Shown: in pieces, positions 18,380 to 28,192 of the stretch
Position numbering within the stretch: position 1 is the first letter of the stretch
Layout of the letters: each line of letters opens with the position of its first letter
NCBI GenBank assembly: GCA_025774805.1
Contig: JALGZR010000014.1
Location: forward strand, 54,609 to 118,608
DNA from: a bacterium
Lineage (GTDB): Bacteria; ARS69
DNA: 64,000 bases
Direction: 5' to 3'
The notes under the pieces: generated by a model
The model's database searches: none
Told to the model about the DNA's origin: nothing
The model's input: the letters and a program-made list of their open reading frames with translations, nothing else
Translations under genes and position numbers: made by a program

Positions 18380-18583
18380 AGCCTGCATTTCTCACCAGGC
18401 TCGTCGCGAGGCTGCGGATAGCCGTGGCTGGCGAGGAGATGGGGTGCTTTCGCCCGAGGCGGGGCTGTAGCCCCGTCGCAGGGCGGAAGTGTGTAGCCCC
18501 GTCGCAGGGCGGAAGTGCCACAACGACGAAGCCAGGCGCGGCTTCGCCGCTGCCGCAGCAGAGCCTGGTGAGATATGAAGGCT
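18380..18583 (+). repeat. Dispersed intergenic repeat, full copy B (204 bp = 178 bp + 26-bp internal duplication)
   Basis: Same TIRs as copies A and C; exact tandem duplication TGTAGCCCCGTCGCAGGGCGGAAGTG at 18466-18491 and 18492-18517. Confidence 0.9.
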
Positions 18584-18695
18584 AGCCCGCCGTCATGACC
18601 CACCCGCCGGGAGGCGCGGGCGGGTGGAGGTCCCTCCCGGGCCGCCCTCCCCCCGGACCCGCCACGCGCCGGAGGGAGAGGTCCCGGTCAGACGG

Positions 18696-20753
18696 TCAGA
18701 AGAGCCGGGGCATGTCCCTGATCATGGGCGCCAACACCAGACTGATGACCGACACGAGCTTGATCAGGATGTTGAGCGAGGGACCGGCGGTGTCCTTGAA
18801 CGGATCGCCCACGGTGTCCCCCACCACGGCGGCCTTGTGGGCGGCGGAGCCCTTGCCCCCGAGGTTTCCCTGTTCGATGAACTTCTTCGCGTTGTCCCAG
18901 GCGCCGCCGGCGTTCGCCATGAAGATCGCCAGCAGAACGCCCGACACGGTCACGCCGGCCAGCACCCCCGCGAGCATCTCCTTGTCCCTCAGCACGAGCC
19001 CGAAGAACACCGGGGTCAGCAGCCCGAGGAATCCGGGCACGGCCATCTGCCGGATCGCCGCCGCCGTCGAGATGTCGACGCACCGGGCGTAGTCGGCGCG
19101 GCCCTTCCCCTCCAGCAGTCCCGGGATCTCCCGGAACTGACGGCGCACCTCCTCGATCATGTCGGAGGCCGCCTTCCCCACCGCCTTCATGGCGAACGAG
19201 GAGAAGAGGTACGGCAGCATGCCTCCGATCAGCAGTCCGGCCATGACGTTCGGTTTCGCGACGTCGATGGTGGGGACCACCGCGAGCTCTCGGTAGGAGG
19301 CGAAGAGGGCGAGAGCGGTGAGAGCCGCCGAGCCGATCGCGAACCCTTTGCCGATCGCGGCCGTGGTGTTTCCCACCGCGTCGAGCTTGTCGGTCCGGCC
19401 GCGAACCTCCGGAGGCAGCTCCGCCATCTCGGCGCAACCGCCGGCGTTGTCGGCGATCGGTCCGTACGCGTCGACCGCGAGCTGGATCCCCGTGGTGGCG
19501 AGCATGCCCAGCGCCGCGATCGCGATCCCGTAGAGTCCCGCGTACGAGAAGGAGACGAGGATGGCGAGGGCGATCGCGAGGACGGGCAGAGCGGTGGAGA
19601 CCATGCCCACGCCCAGGCCCGCGATGATGTTCGTGGCGCTCCCGGTCTGGGAGGCGACCGAGATGCTCTGGGCCGGCCGCTTCGAGTCGGCGGTGTAGTA
19701 CTCGGTGAACACTCCCACGAGGATCCCGGCGACCAGACCGGCGACCGTGGCCAGGAAGACGCCCGTCGCTCCCGGCGGATCGATCCGGGCGGCGCCCCCT
19801 CCCGTCTGACCGCCCACGACCGCGTCGATGATGAACCAGGACAGCGAGACCATGACCGCGCCGGCGCCGAATGTCCCGGTGTTCAGAGCGGTCTGAGGAT
19901 TGCCGCCCTCCCTCGTCCGCACGAAGAACGTGCCGAGGATCGAGACCACGATGCCCACCCCCGCGAGGACCAGGGGAAGCAAGGCGTACGAGCGGGACGC
20001 CGCGCCGAAGGGAATGGCGAGGACCATCGCTCCGACGATCGAGCCGACGTAACTCTCGAAGAGATCCGCCCCCATTCCGGCGACGTCACCCACGTTGTCC
20101 CCCACGTTGTCCGCGATCGTCGCCGGATTGCGAGGGTCGTCCTCGGGAATCCCGGCCTCGACCTTCCCCACCAGGTCCGCGCCGACGTCGGCCGCCTTCG
20201 TGAAGATGCCGCCGCCCACGCGGGCGAACAGCGCGATGGAGGAAGCCCCGAGGCTGAATCCCGTGATCAGCCGGACGACCTTCCCGAGCTCGTAGCCGGC
20301 ACTGAAATAGCCGATCCAAAGCATCGAGAGCCCCAGAACCCCGAGCCCGACGACGCCCATGCCCATGACCGTTCCGCCGCTGAACGCGACCTTGAGTGCG
20401 TCGTTGAGGCTACTGCGTGCGGCGTGGGCCGTGCGGTTGTTCGCCGCAGTCGCAACGCGCATGCCCAGGAATCCGGCCGTCCCCGAGCAGAGGGCCCCGA
20501 CGATGAAGGACAGGGCGATCAGCTGGGTTCCCTGCTGGCGGTAGAAGATGAAAAGCAGGGCGGCCACGATCAGGACGAACACCGCGAGAACCCGGTACTC
20601 GCGTCCGAGGAAGGCCATCGCCCCCTCCCGAACCGCCTTCCCGATCTCCACCATCTTCTCGTTCCCGGGATCTTGCCGGTTGATCCAGCGTGCCTTCCAT
20701 AACGCGAAGACCAGAGCCAGCAAGCCGGTGCCGGGAATCAGCCATTCGTTCAT
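18696..20753 (-). CDS. hppA: Membrane-bound proton/sodium-translocating pyrophosphatase (K+-dependent-type signature)
   Basis: [96 protein letters not shown]. Confidence 0.96.
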   Translation of the reverse strand: MNEWLIPGTGLLALVFALWKARWINRQDPGNEKMVEIGKAVREGAMAFLGREYRVLAVFVLIVAALLFIFYRQQGTQLIALSFIVGALCSGTAGFLGMRVATAANNRTAHAARSSLNDALKVAFSGGTVMGMGVVGLGVLGLSMLWIGYFSAGYELGKVVRLITGFSLGASSIALFARVGGGIFTKAADVGADLVGKVEAGIPEDDPRNPATIADNVGDNVGDVAGMGADLFESYVGSIVGAMVLAIPFGAASRSYALLPLVLAGVGIVVSILGTFFVRTREGGNPQTALNTGTFGAGAVMVSLSWFIIDAVVGGQTGGGAARIDPPGATGVFLATVAGLVAGILVGVFTEYYTADSKRPAQSISVASQTGSATNIIAGLGVGMVSTALPVLAIALAILVSFSYAGLYGIAIAALGMLATTGIQLAVDAYGPIADNAGGCAEMAELPPEVRGRTDKLDAVGNTTAAIGKGFAIGSAALTALALFASYRELAVVPTIDVAKPNVMAGLLIGGMLPYLFSSFAMKAVGKAASDMIEEVRRQFREIPGLLEGKGRADYARCVDISTAAAIRQMAVPGFLGLLTPVFFGLVLRDKEMLAGVLAGVTVSGVLLAIFMANAGGAWDNAKKFIEQGNLGGKGSAAHKAAVVGDTVGDPFKDTAGPSLNILIKLVSVISLVLAPMIRDMPRLF

Positions 20754-20809
20754 GAGCGGTACAGCCCTCCTTCCGGTGACAGAGCAGGGTACACGTGCTC
20801 CCGTTCGGG

Positions 20810-21391
20810 CTAGGGAGCGTTGAATCGATTCATCGCCGCGTCGATGCCCTCGGCCACGAAGAGACGGACGCCCTCGACCGCGCGCTCGACGACCCCGGTC
20901 ACCGCCCCTCGCTCCTCGTCGAGGAACGGCGCGAGCACGTGATCGATGGCGTCCCTCCCCGCCTCCTCCTCCGGGCGACCGATGCCGAGACGGAGGCGGG
21001 GAAAGCCGCCGGATCCGAGCTCCCCCATCACGGAGCGCAGCCCGTTGTGTCCGCCGTCTCCTCCGCTCCTCCGGAAACGGAGGCGTCCGAGAGGGAGGTC
21101 GAGATCGTCGGTCACGACGAGAATGCTCTCGAGATCCGGACCCTCGAGACGATCCACCAGAGCCCGTGCCGCCGACCCGGACCGGTTCATCAAGGTCATG
21201 GGCTTTGCGAGGATACCCCGCATACGCCCCACGGAGTATCCGCAAACGTGCGACGGCCCCGGTCCCTCGCGAAGGGTCTCCCCTTCGGAGGCGGCCAGGG
21301 CGTCGATCACGAGGAATCCGAGATTGTGGCGGGTCCCATCGTATTCGGGGCCGGGATTCCCCAGCCCCAGCACGAGGAAGTCGGGACGCAA
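20810..21391 (-). CDS. pth: Peptidyl-tRNA hydrolase
   Basis: [73 protein letters not shown]. Confidence 0.96.
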   Translation of the reverse strand: MRPDFLVLGLGNPGPEYDGTRHNLGFLVIDALAASEGETLREGPGPSHVCGYSVGRMRGILAKPMTLMNRSGSAARALVDRLEGPDLESILVVTDDLDLPLGRLRFRRSGGDGGHNGLRSVMGELGSGGFPRLRLGIGRPEEEAGRDAIDHVLAPFLDEERGAVTGVVERAVEGVRLFVAEGIDAAMNRFNAP

Positions 21392-21408
21392 GAGCGGCCC
21401 CCTCGAGT

Positions 21409-22089
21409 TCAGCTCTGCCCCCCGTCTCCTTCGGGGCCCTCTTCCGGCTTCTCGGCCGCCTCGCCCTCCGGTGGGGCTTCGCCTTCGACCGCCTCCTCCG
21501 CGGCCGCGGCTTCTTCCTCCTCCTCGACCCGGGCCACGGTCGGCGCCGCCACCTGGGCGATGACCTTGGACGGCTCGTCCAGGAACTCGAATCCCTCGGG
21601 CACGATGTCGCTCACGTGCACCGAGTCGCCGATCATCAGCTTCGAGACGTCCACGTCGATGTGGGAGGGGATGTTCGCCGGCAGGCAGACCACCTCCACC
21701 TGACGCATGGGCTGCTCGAGAATGCCGCCGTAGTTCTTCACCCCCTCCGGCTCGCCGACGAGATGCACGGCCACCGAGAGGTGGATCTTCTTCGACATGT
21801 CGATGTGCTGGAAGTCGACGTGGATCGCGCCTCGCGTGATCGGATCGATCTGGATCTCGCGCGCGATCGCCTTGAGCGGCTCCTGTCCCGGGAGCATCAC
21901 GTCGAAGATCACGTTCTCGTCACCGGCCTCGTTGAGGGCGCGTGCGAACCGCTTTCGGTCCACGGAGAGGACGACGTTCTCTCCCCGACCGTAGAGGACG
22001 CCGGGGATCCGGCCCTCCCGACGCGCGCTGCGGGCGCTGCCCTTCCCGGTCCTTTCCCGCCGGTGGGCTTCGATGGCAATCGTCTTCAT
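21409..22089 (-). CDS. rplY: 50S ribosomal protein bL25 (CTC form)
   Basis: [47 protein letters not shown]...[74 protein letters not shown]. Confidence 0.95.
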   Translation of the reverse strand: MKTIAIEAHRRERTGKGSARSARREGRIPGVLYGRGENVVLSVDRKRFARALNEAGDENVIFDVMLPGQEPLKAIAREIQIDPITRGAIHVDFQHIDMSKKIHLSVAVHLVGEPEGVKNYGGILEQPMRQVEVVCLPANIPSHIDVDVSKLMIGDSVHVSDIVPEGFEFLDEPSKVIAQVAAPTVARVEEEEEAAAAEEAVEGEAPPEGEAAEKPEEGPEGDGGQS

Positions 22090-22133
22090 GACTCATTCCT
22101 CGGTTCCGGGTACTCCCGGCAATTCCTGGTGGT

Positions 22134-22271
22134 CTAGCCCGGACTATTCATGAAGGGTCGTCGCGAGATCGTGGAGACGCCCACCGGACGGGCACCCGCA
22201 GGGGCTCGAACCCGAGGCGTATCTGAACGATACGTCGCAGGGTGCGAGACGCGAGGACGCCCGTCCGGTGG
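22134..22271 (-). repeat. Structured palindromic element forming the 3' end of prs
   Basis: Perfect 13-bp inverted repeat CCACCGGACGGGC (22181-22193) / GCCCGTCCGGTGG (22259-22271); inner hairpin CGTATC-TGAAC-GATACG (22218-22234); left edge CTAGCCCGGAC...GGGTCGTCGCGAG resembles the left end of the dispersed repeat family. Confidence 0.65.
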
Positions 22272-23195
22272 TTCGGTAAAGAGACTGGAGATCGACTCGC
22301 TGCAGTGGATTCTCTGGATCGCCTCCGAGAAGACCCGGCTCGTGGAGAGGACCGTGAGGTAATCGGACTCCTCCGTCGACGGAATCGTGTCGGTCACCAC
22401 CACCCGCGAGACGGCCGACTTCTCCAGCAGTTCGAGAGCGTTCCCCGAGAGGACGGCGTGCGTGGCGCAGGCGTAGATCTCCCGGGCTCCGCACTGCTTC
22501 AGCTCTTCCGCCGCCTTGATCAACGTTCCTCCCGTATCGATCATGTCGTCGATGATCAGGAGGTTTCTCCCCTCGACCTCCGCCGCCCCGATCACGTTCA
22601 TGATCTCCAAATCGTTCGCCATCGGCCGCCGCTTCTCGACGATCGCCAGGGGGACCCCGAGTCGATTCGCGTAGGCCCGTGCCATCTTCACGCTGCCCAG
22701 ATCGGGAGCGACCACCGTGAACCCCCGGAGGTCCAGCCCCTCGAAGTACTCGGTGAACACCGGCGCCGCGTAGAGGTGGTCCACCGGAATGTCGAAGAAC
22801 CCCTGGATCTGCGCGGCGTGCAGGTCCATGGTCAGCACCCGGTCCGCCCCGGCGGTCGTGATCAGATTCGCCACCAGCTTGGCGGCCAGAGACACCCGGG
22901 GCTGGTCCTTCCGGTCCTGGCGGGCGTACCCGAAGTACGGCAGGACGGCGGTGACCCGGGACGCCGACGCCCGGGTGGCCGCATCCAGCAACATGAAGAG
23001 CTGCATGAGGCTGTCCTGCCCCGGCAGCGTGGGCTGGATGATGAAGACGTCCACCCCCCGGACGTTCTCATTCAGGCGGACGAAGAGCTCCCCGTCGGAG
23101 AACTCGGAGATCTCCACATTGCCCAGCGTGACGCCGAGGTCCCTCGCGATCGCCTCGGAGAGGGAGGGATTCGCCGTGCCCGAGAACACCACCAT
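22134..23195 (-). CDS. prs: Ribose-phosphate pyrophosphokinase with unusual C-terminal extension
   Basis: MVVFSGTANPSLSEAIARDLGVTLGNVEISEFSDGELFVRLNENVRGVDVFIIQPT...VVAPDLGSVKMARAYANRLGVPLAIVEKRR...LLIIDDMIDTGGTL; tail TEPPDGRPRVSHPATYRSDTPRVRAPAGARPVGVSTISRRPFMNSPG after the usual SISSLF end. Confidence 0.95.
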   Translation of the reverse strand: MVVFSGTANPSLSEAIARDLGVTLGNVEISEFSDGELFVRLNENVRGVDVFIIQPTLPGQDSLMQLFMLLDAATRASASRVTAVLPYFGYARQDRKDQPRVSLAAKLVANLITTAGADRVLTMDLHAAQIQGFFDIPVDHLYAAPVFTEYFEGLDLRGFTVVAPDLGSVKMARAYANRLGVPLAIVEKRRPMANDLEIMNVIGAAEVEGRNLLIIDDMIDTGGTLIKAAEELKQCGAREIYACATHAVLSGNALELLEKSAVSRVVVTDTIPSTEESDYLTVLSTSRVFSEAIQRIHCSESISSLFTEPPDGRPRVSHPATYRSDTPRVRAPAGARPVGVSTISRRPFMNSPG

Positions 23196-23346
23196 GTCTT
23201 CCGGCAAATCGACCTCCAGCACCGGTTTTTCCGCTCGAAGGGCAGAGAAGGGCACGAATACTACGGGGCGCCCGCGCGCGGGGCAAACGAAAAAGCCGCG
23301 CTCGTGGGCCGGAGCTCGGAGCGGCGATCCGGCGGCGGGGGGCGGG

Positions 23347-23419
23347 CTGGGGCGGGAGGATTCGAACCTCCAAATGCCGGCTCCAAAGGCCGGTGTCTTA
23401 ACCATTTGACGACGCCCCA
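23347..23419 (-). tRNA. tRNA-Gln(TTG)
   Basis: TGGGGCGTCGTCAAATGGTTAAGACACCGGCCTTTGGAGCCGGCATTTGGAGGTTCGAATCCTCCCGCCCCAG; anticodon loop CTTTGGA. Confidence 0.95.
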
Positions 23420-23502
23420 GCACAGAGCCCCGGCCCGGGGGTCGCCCCGCCGTGAGGGGGCACGGCGCGAACCGGCCCGGGTCCCGCCGGGGAACCGAGG
23501 GC

Positions 23503-23796
23503 TCAGCGGAGAGACGAGTGGAGCTGGGCGTCCGAGTCGAGGACCGCTTCGTACTCGGCCAGAATCCGGTCCTCGATTCGCCCCCTCATCTCCCGGTGAA
23601 TCGGATGAGCGATGTCCTGGTAAGAGCCATCCCGCCTCCTTCGGCTGGGCATGGCCACGAAGCACCCCTTGAGCCCTTGGATGATCTTGATGCCCCGCAC
23701 CACGAAGCACTCGTCGAACGTGATCGTCACGAACGCCTTCAGACGGTCCTCATCTCGGAGCGCGATGCGAACGTCGGTGATCTCCACGAGCGCCAC
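23503..23796 (-). CDS. spoVG: SpoVG family protein
   Basis: VEITDVRIALRDEDRLKAFVTITFDECFVVRGIKIIQGLKGCFVAMPSRRRRDGSYQDIAHPIHREMR. Confidence 0.96.
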   Translation of the reverse strand: MALVEITDVRIALRDEDRLKAFVTITFDECFVVRGIKIIQGLKGCFVAMPSRRRRDGSYQDIAHPIHREMRGRIEDRILAEYEAVLDSDAQLHSSLR

Positions 23797-23832
23797 CCCT
23801 CCCCCGGGGCCCCGGCGCCTCGACTCGGCGTC

Positions 23833-24696
23833 TCAACCCAGTGACCGAGCCCGAAACACCTTCCACTTCCCGCTCGAGAGCTTCGACGCGATGCGATCCG
23901 CGCTCTCCGCGTCGACGGCCACCCCGAACACGGTCGGTCCACTGCCGCTCATGAGTGCGCCGATCGCCCCCGCCGCCCGGAGCTTCTTGATCGCGCTGCG
24001 CACCTCGCCGTGGGCCCCGGCGACGCCCGGTTCGAGATCGTTGACCAGGTGGTCGGCCAACAGCTCGACCCGCCCCGAGGCGAGCGCGACTTTGACCATA
24101 CTGGTGGAGCTGCCGGACCGAGTCAACTCCGGGGGAATGTTCGCGTACGCCCACTCCGAACGGACCTTGATCGGCAGGTGGACGAGGACGAGCTCGAGCG
24201 TGCCCCGGACCGGGAGGCGCTCGAGCTCTTCCCCCCGGCCGGTGGCGAGACAGGTTCCGCCTCGCACGAAGAACGGCACGTCGGATCCGAGCTCCAGTCC
24301 GATCTCCTCGAGCTCTCGGGTGCCGAGCCCCAGGTCCCAGAGCTCGTTGACTCCCCGCAGAACCGTCGCGGCGTTCGAGCTGCCACCTCCGAGCCCGCCG
24401 GCCACGGGGATCCGTTTCACGATCTTCACGTCCAGCCCCGGGCGCACCCCGATTCGCGTCGTGAGGAGCTTCACCGCGCGATAGGCCAGATTCGTGTCGT
24501 CGTCGGGCGCGCCCTGCCCTCCCCGAAACGTGAACTTCCGCCCACCCGGGGTCAGGGTCACCGTATCGTGGTGTGTGATCGGAACGACCACGCTCCGGAT
24601 CGAGTGGTATCCGTCGCTGCGCGCTCCGAGGACCTCGAGATTCAGATTGACCTTGGCCGGAGACTCGAGGACGAGCTTTTCGCGGGTCACCGTCAT
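23833..24696 (-). CDS. ispE: 4-diphosphocytidyl-2-C-methyl-D-erythritol kinase
   Basis: ESPAKVNLNLEVLGARSDGYHSIRSVVVPI; RIPVAGGLGGGSSNAATVLRGVNELW; LGSDVPFFVRGGTCLATGRGE; GALMSGSGPTVFGV. Confidence 0.95.
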   Translation of the reverse strand: MTVTREKLVLESPAKVNLNLEVLGARSDGYHSIRSVVVPITHHDTVTLTPGGRKFTFRGGQGAPDDDTNLAYRAVKLLTTRIGVRPGLDVKIVKRIPVAGGLGGGSSNAATVLRGVNELWDLGLGTRELEEIGLELGSDVPFFVRGGTCLATGRGEELERLPVRGTLELVLVHLPIKVRSEWAYANIPPELTRSGSSTSMVKVALASGRVELLADHLVNDLEPGVAGAHGEVRSAIKKLRAAGAIGALMSGSGPTVFGVAVDAESADRIASKLSSGKWKVFRARSLG

Positions 24697-24736
24697 GCCG
24701 CTCTGCCGACCGCCGCGGACCGGGCTCCGGACGATC

Positions 24737-25621
24737 CTACCGGAAGTAGAGAACCGCCACGATGGCCACCATCCACGCGAGGACCCCGGCGAAGAGCGGC
24801 CGATCGTTGAAGAGGATCTCCGATGGATTCCCACCGAGACCTCTCTCCCGAATCAGAAACAGATAACGGAAGAAGCCATACACGACCAGCGGTACGGTGT
24901 AAACGAGTTTGTCGGTACCCAACTTGGCTCGCGTGTCGGGCCAGATGGTGTAGATGGCGAAGGCGAGAATGGCGCAGGCGGTGACCATCGGAATGATGAT
25001 GTCGAGGAGCGCGACCGAGTAGTCGCTGAGCGACACGCGATGCTCGGACGCTTCCCGGTCGAGGAGCACGAGCTCCGAGCGACGCTTTCCGAAGGCCATG
25101 AAGAGAGCGAGAAAGAACGTGCAGAGCAACAACCAGGCGGAGAGAGCGATCTCCGGCTCGAGGTCCCGCAGGACTTCCACACCGCCGATGGCGCGAAGCA
25201 TGAAGCTCACCGAGATTACCATCACGTCGACGATGACGTGTCGCTTGAGCCAGAGCGTGTAGAGGAGATTGAGAACTACGAACCCGACGCAGGTGATTCC
25301 GAGCCGGGGGCCGAGAACGAAGGCCGCCGTCAGCCCCAGAGCGGCGAAGAGCCCCGAGAGGACCAGCGCGGTTCCCCTCCGGACCTGTCCCGCGGCGATG
25401 GGACGGCTGCGCTTCTCCGGATGCCGGCGGTCCTTCTCCATGTCCAGGACGTCGTTGAACACGTAGATCGCGCTCGAGAGGACGCAAAAGACGACGAAGG
25501 CGAGGATGGCGCGGATCAGGAACTCGGGCTCGGAGAGCCGTCCGGCGAAGACGACCCCCGCGAACACGACGACGTTCTTGATCCACTGCTTCGGCCGGCC
25601 GAGCCGCACGAGGGGCGTCAC
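24737..25621 (-). CDS. UbiA-type prenyltransferase, decaprenyl-phosphate phosphoribosyltransferase-like
   Basis: LVRLGRPKQWIKNVVVFAGVVFAGRL; YVFNDVLDMEKDRRHPEKRSRPIAAGQV; SVSFMLRAIGGVEV. Confidence 0.8.
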   Translation of the reverse strand: MTPLVRLGRPKQWIKNVVVFAGVVFAGRLSEPEFLIRAILAFVVFCVLSSAIYVFNDVLDMEKDRRHPEKRSRPIAAGQVRRGTALVLSGLFAALGLTAAFVLGPRLGITCVGFVVLNLLYTLWLKRHVIVDVMVISVSFMLRAIGGVEVLRDLEPEIALSAWLLLCTFFLALFMAFGKRRSELVLLDREASEHRVSLSDYSVALLDIIIPMVTACAILAFAIYTIWPDTRAKLGTDKLVYTVPLVVYGFFRYLFLIRERGLGGNPSEILFNDRPLFAGVLAWMVAIVAVLYFR

Positions 25622-26256
25622 CGAACGCCCTCCCTCTCCATATGGTCGAGCACCTCCCGCATCTTGGAAACGATCAGGTCGACGGCGACCTCGTTGAATC
25701 CGCCCCGCGGAATGATGAGATCGGCGTACCGTTTCGACGGCTCGACGAACTGCAGGTGCATCGGGCGCACCGTCTTCTCGTACTGCTCGAGGACCGAGTG
25801 AATCGAGCGGCCGCGCTCGTGGATGTCCCGGAGGATCCGCCGCGTGAGCCTCTCGTCCGCATCGCAGTCGATGAAGAGCTTGATGTCCATGAGCGCGCGC
25901 AGCTCGGGGACGGTCAGGACCTGGATTCCCTCGAGCAGGATGATCGTCGCCGGCCCGACGGTCTGCGTCCTCTCCTCGCGCGCGTGTCTCTCATAGCTGT
26001 AGATGGGACGCTCGATGCTCTCTCCGGCCCGCAACCGCCCCAGGTGGGCCACGAGAAGCTCGTTCTCGAAGGCGTCGGGATGGTCGAAGTTGAGCTGGCG
26101 ACGCTCCTCGAGGGAGAGATCTCTTCGATCCCGGTAGTACGAGTCGTGATTGAGAATCACGACCTTCCGGTTGACGAAGTGCTCGGCCAACCGGAGGGCG
26201 ACGGTCGTCTTGCCCGAGCCGCTGCCCCCCGCGATGCCGATGACGATCGGTCTCAC
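25618..26256 (-). CDS. udk: Uridine kinase
   Basis: IGIAGGSGSGKTTVALRLAEHF; LNHDSYYRDRRDLSLEERRQLNFDHPDAFE; RPIYSYERHAREERT; ILLEGIQVL. Confidence 0.96.
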   Translation of the reverse strand: MRPIVIGIAGGSGSGKTTVALRLAEHFVNRKVVILNHDSYYRDRRDLSLEERRQLNFDHPDAFENELLVAHLGRLRAGESIERPIYSYERHAREERTQTVGPATIILLEGIQVLTVPELRALMDIKLFIDCDADERLTRRILRDIHERGRSIHSVLEQYEKTVRPMHLQFVEPSKRYADLIIPRGGFNEVAVDLIVSKMREVLDHMEREGVR

Positions 26257-26266
26257 CGCGGTCTCC

Positions 26267-26635
26267 CTACTGAGTACGCGAGATGAGGATGACCCCGAGG
26301 CAGATGATCAGCGTCCCCATGAACCGCGTCGGGGTGACCGCCTCGTGGAACAGGAACCGCGAGAGGATCACCACGACGACGTACCCCATCGAGATGAGCG
26401 GATACGCATACGAGAGGTCGGCCCGTGTGAGCACGATGAGCCAGAGCGCGGAGGAGAGTCCGTAGAGCAGGAAACCGAAAAGCACCGCCGGGGTGAGAGC
26501 AGCCTTGAGAAGGCGGGGAATCACCTCCCCCAATCGATCGACCCGATCGGGGTCGGTGGACATGCCCTGCTTGAGGAGGAGCTGACCGCACACGCCGAGA
26601 ACCACGCAGGCGAGGATCAAGAGAAGATTCTTCAA
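26267..26635 (-). CDS. Small DMT/EamA-like (SMR-like) transporter
   Basis: LLILACVVLGVCGQLLLKQGMS...ADLSYAYPLISMGYVVVVILSRFLFHEAVTPTRFMGTLIICLGVILISRT. Confidence 0.75.
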   Translation of the reverse strand: MKNLLLILACVVLGVCGQLLLKQGMSTDPDRVDRLGEVIPRLLKAALTPAVLFGFLLYGLSSALWLIVLTRADLSYAYPLISMGYVVVVILSRFLFHEAVTPTRFMGTLIICLGVILISRTQ

Positions 26636-26653
26636 GAACCGTTCCTTCGGTTT

Positions 26654-28192
26654 TCAGTAGGCCTCGTCCTGGACCAGAAAGCGGATCAGCGTGAGGACGA
26701 GGATCTTGATGTCGAGTCCGGTGCTCCAGTTCTCGACGTACCAGATGTCGTAGCGGGTGCGTTCCTCGATGGAGGTGTCCCCGCGCAGTCCGTGCACCTG
26801 GGCCCAGCCGGTGATGCCCGACTTGACCCGGTGGCGTTCCAGATACCGGGGGATCTGTCGCTCGTAGCGATCGACGAAGAATCGGCGCTCGGGCCGCGGG
26901 CCGACGAGCGACATCTCCCCTTTGAGCACGTTCCAGAGCTGGGGCAACTCGTCGAGGCTCGTCCGGCGGAGCACCTGCCCCACCCGGGTCGCCCGGCCGT
27001 CGCCCCGCCGCGCGAGCGTCGGCCCGCTCCTCCTCTCCGCCTCGACCGCCATCGAGCGAAACTTGAGAATGTCGAACTCCCGGCCGTCGCGGCCGAGCCG
27101 GGGCTGGCGGAAGAGGACCGGACCGGGGGATCCGAGTCGCACGGCCAGAGCCACGACCGCCAGCAGAGGAGAGAGCGTGAGAAGGCCCAGCATGGACACG
27201 GCAATGTCGAGCGTGCGTTTCTTGATGCGGTCGATCCGTCCGAGAGGATGCAGACGGGAGCCGACGAGAGGCACCCCTCCGATCTCCTCCACGCGGACGC
27301 GACCCATCATCACCTCGAAGAGGTCGGGCACGAAATCGCACTGCACCCCCGTGCCGTGGCACGCCTCCACCAGGTCGAGCCGCTCGTCGTGGGTCAGATC
27401 GGGGTCCGTGACGAGGAGTCGATCCACCCGGTGCGTCTTCACGAGGGAGCGGACCCGGCCCGGGCGAAGGGCCCGATCCGTCGGACCCTCCGCATCCCCG
27501 ATGCCGTACCACATCTCTCCGTCGAGCTCTCCGACGATCGCCATCCCGTTTCCGGGACAGCTTCCGATGCCCGATCGGAGGCGGGCCGCCATCGCCCCCC
27601 CCCCTGCGATGGCCACGCGCTGCACGCCGAATCCCCGTCGTCGAAGGGCCCGGTGCACGACGGCGGCCGGCCTCCGGAGGCCGACGAACAGCACGGTCGT
27701 GACTCCGACGTAGCCCACGAGCACCGTTCGGGAGAAGGAGAACTCCCGGTAGAAGAACGCGACCGCCGCGAGAAGCAGCCCCAGGAGCGCGAGGGCCTGT
27801 CCTCCCCGGACGAGATCGCGCACCCAGGTCGCGAGCCGGTGGGGGCGGTACAGTCCGCAGCGGTGGAAGACCAGAAGCCCCAGGGGAGCCACCACGGGGA
27901 GCGTGGCGAGATAGGAGGGCAGCGGCGGAATCCCCAGCGGGGTCGGAAAGACCCCGGTGCCGAACCGGAGCCACCACGTCAGGACCAGCCCGCCGACGAG
28001 GGCGAGGAGATCGGCGAGCACGAGGGTCGCGGTGAACACGGCCGGCTCGAGCCGCCGGGTCGCGGGCGGCGTCGGCACGGAGGGGGGCGTGTAGGGCACG
28101 CGCCGGGGACGTACCGTTTCGTCGATCGAGGGCGCGCGCGGGGAGCCCGGCACCTCCCGGGGAGGGGTGCGAACCGTTCCGGGTCGGCTCAC
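26654..28192 (-). CDS. Polyprenyl glycosylphosphotransferase (undecaprenyl-phosphate sugar-1-P transferase, WbaP/ExoY type)
   Basis: N-terminal TMs; RIKKRTLDIAVSMLGLLTLSPLLAVVALAVRLGSPGPVLFRQPRLGRDGREFDILKFRSM; RTSLDELPQLWNVLKGEMSLVGPRPERRFFVDRY; GITGWAQVHGLRGDTSIEERTRYDIWYVENWS. Confidence 0.92.
   Translation of the reverse strand: MSRPGTVRTPPREVPGSPRAPSIDETVRPRRVPYTPPSVPTPPATRRLEPAVFTATLVLADLLALVGGLVLTWWLRFGTGVFPTPLGIPPLPSYLATLPVVAPLGLLVFHRCGLYRPHRLATWVRDLVRGGQALALLGLLLAAVAFFYREFSFSRTVLVGYVGVTTVLFVGLRRPAAVVHRALRRRGFGVQRVAIAGGGAMAARLRSGIGSCPGNGMAIVGELDGEMWYGIGDAEGPTDRALRPGRVRSLVKTHRVDRLLVTDPDLTHDERLDLVEACHGTGVQCDFVPDLFEVMMGRVRVEEIGGVPLVGSRLHPLGRIDRIKKRTLDIAVSMLGLLTLSPLLAVVALAVRLGSPGPVLFRQPRLGRDGREFDILKFRSMAVEAERRSGPTLARRGDGRATRVGQVLRRTSLDELPQLWNVLKGEMSLVGPRPERRFFVDRYERQIPRYLERHRVKSGITGWAQVHGLRGDTSIEERTRYDIWYVENWSTGLDIKILVLTLIRFLVQDEAY

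Noticed and set aside
22186-22266. Possible tRNA-like or tRNA-Sec-like fold in the prs 3' element (8-bp acceptor-like stem, T-loop-like GGGTTCGAGCCC)
   Set aside because: The anticodon loop lacks T33, the T-stem does not pair for 5 bp and does not abut the acceptor strand; kept only as a structured palindromic element.
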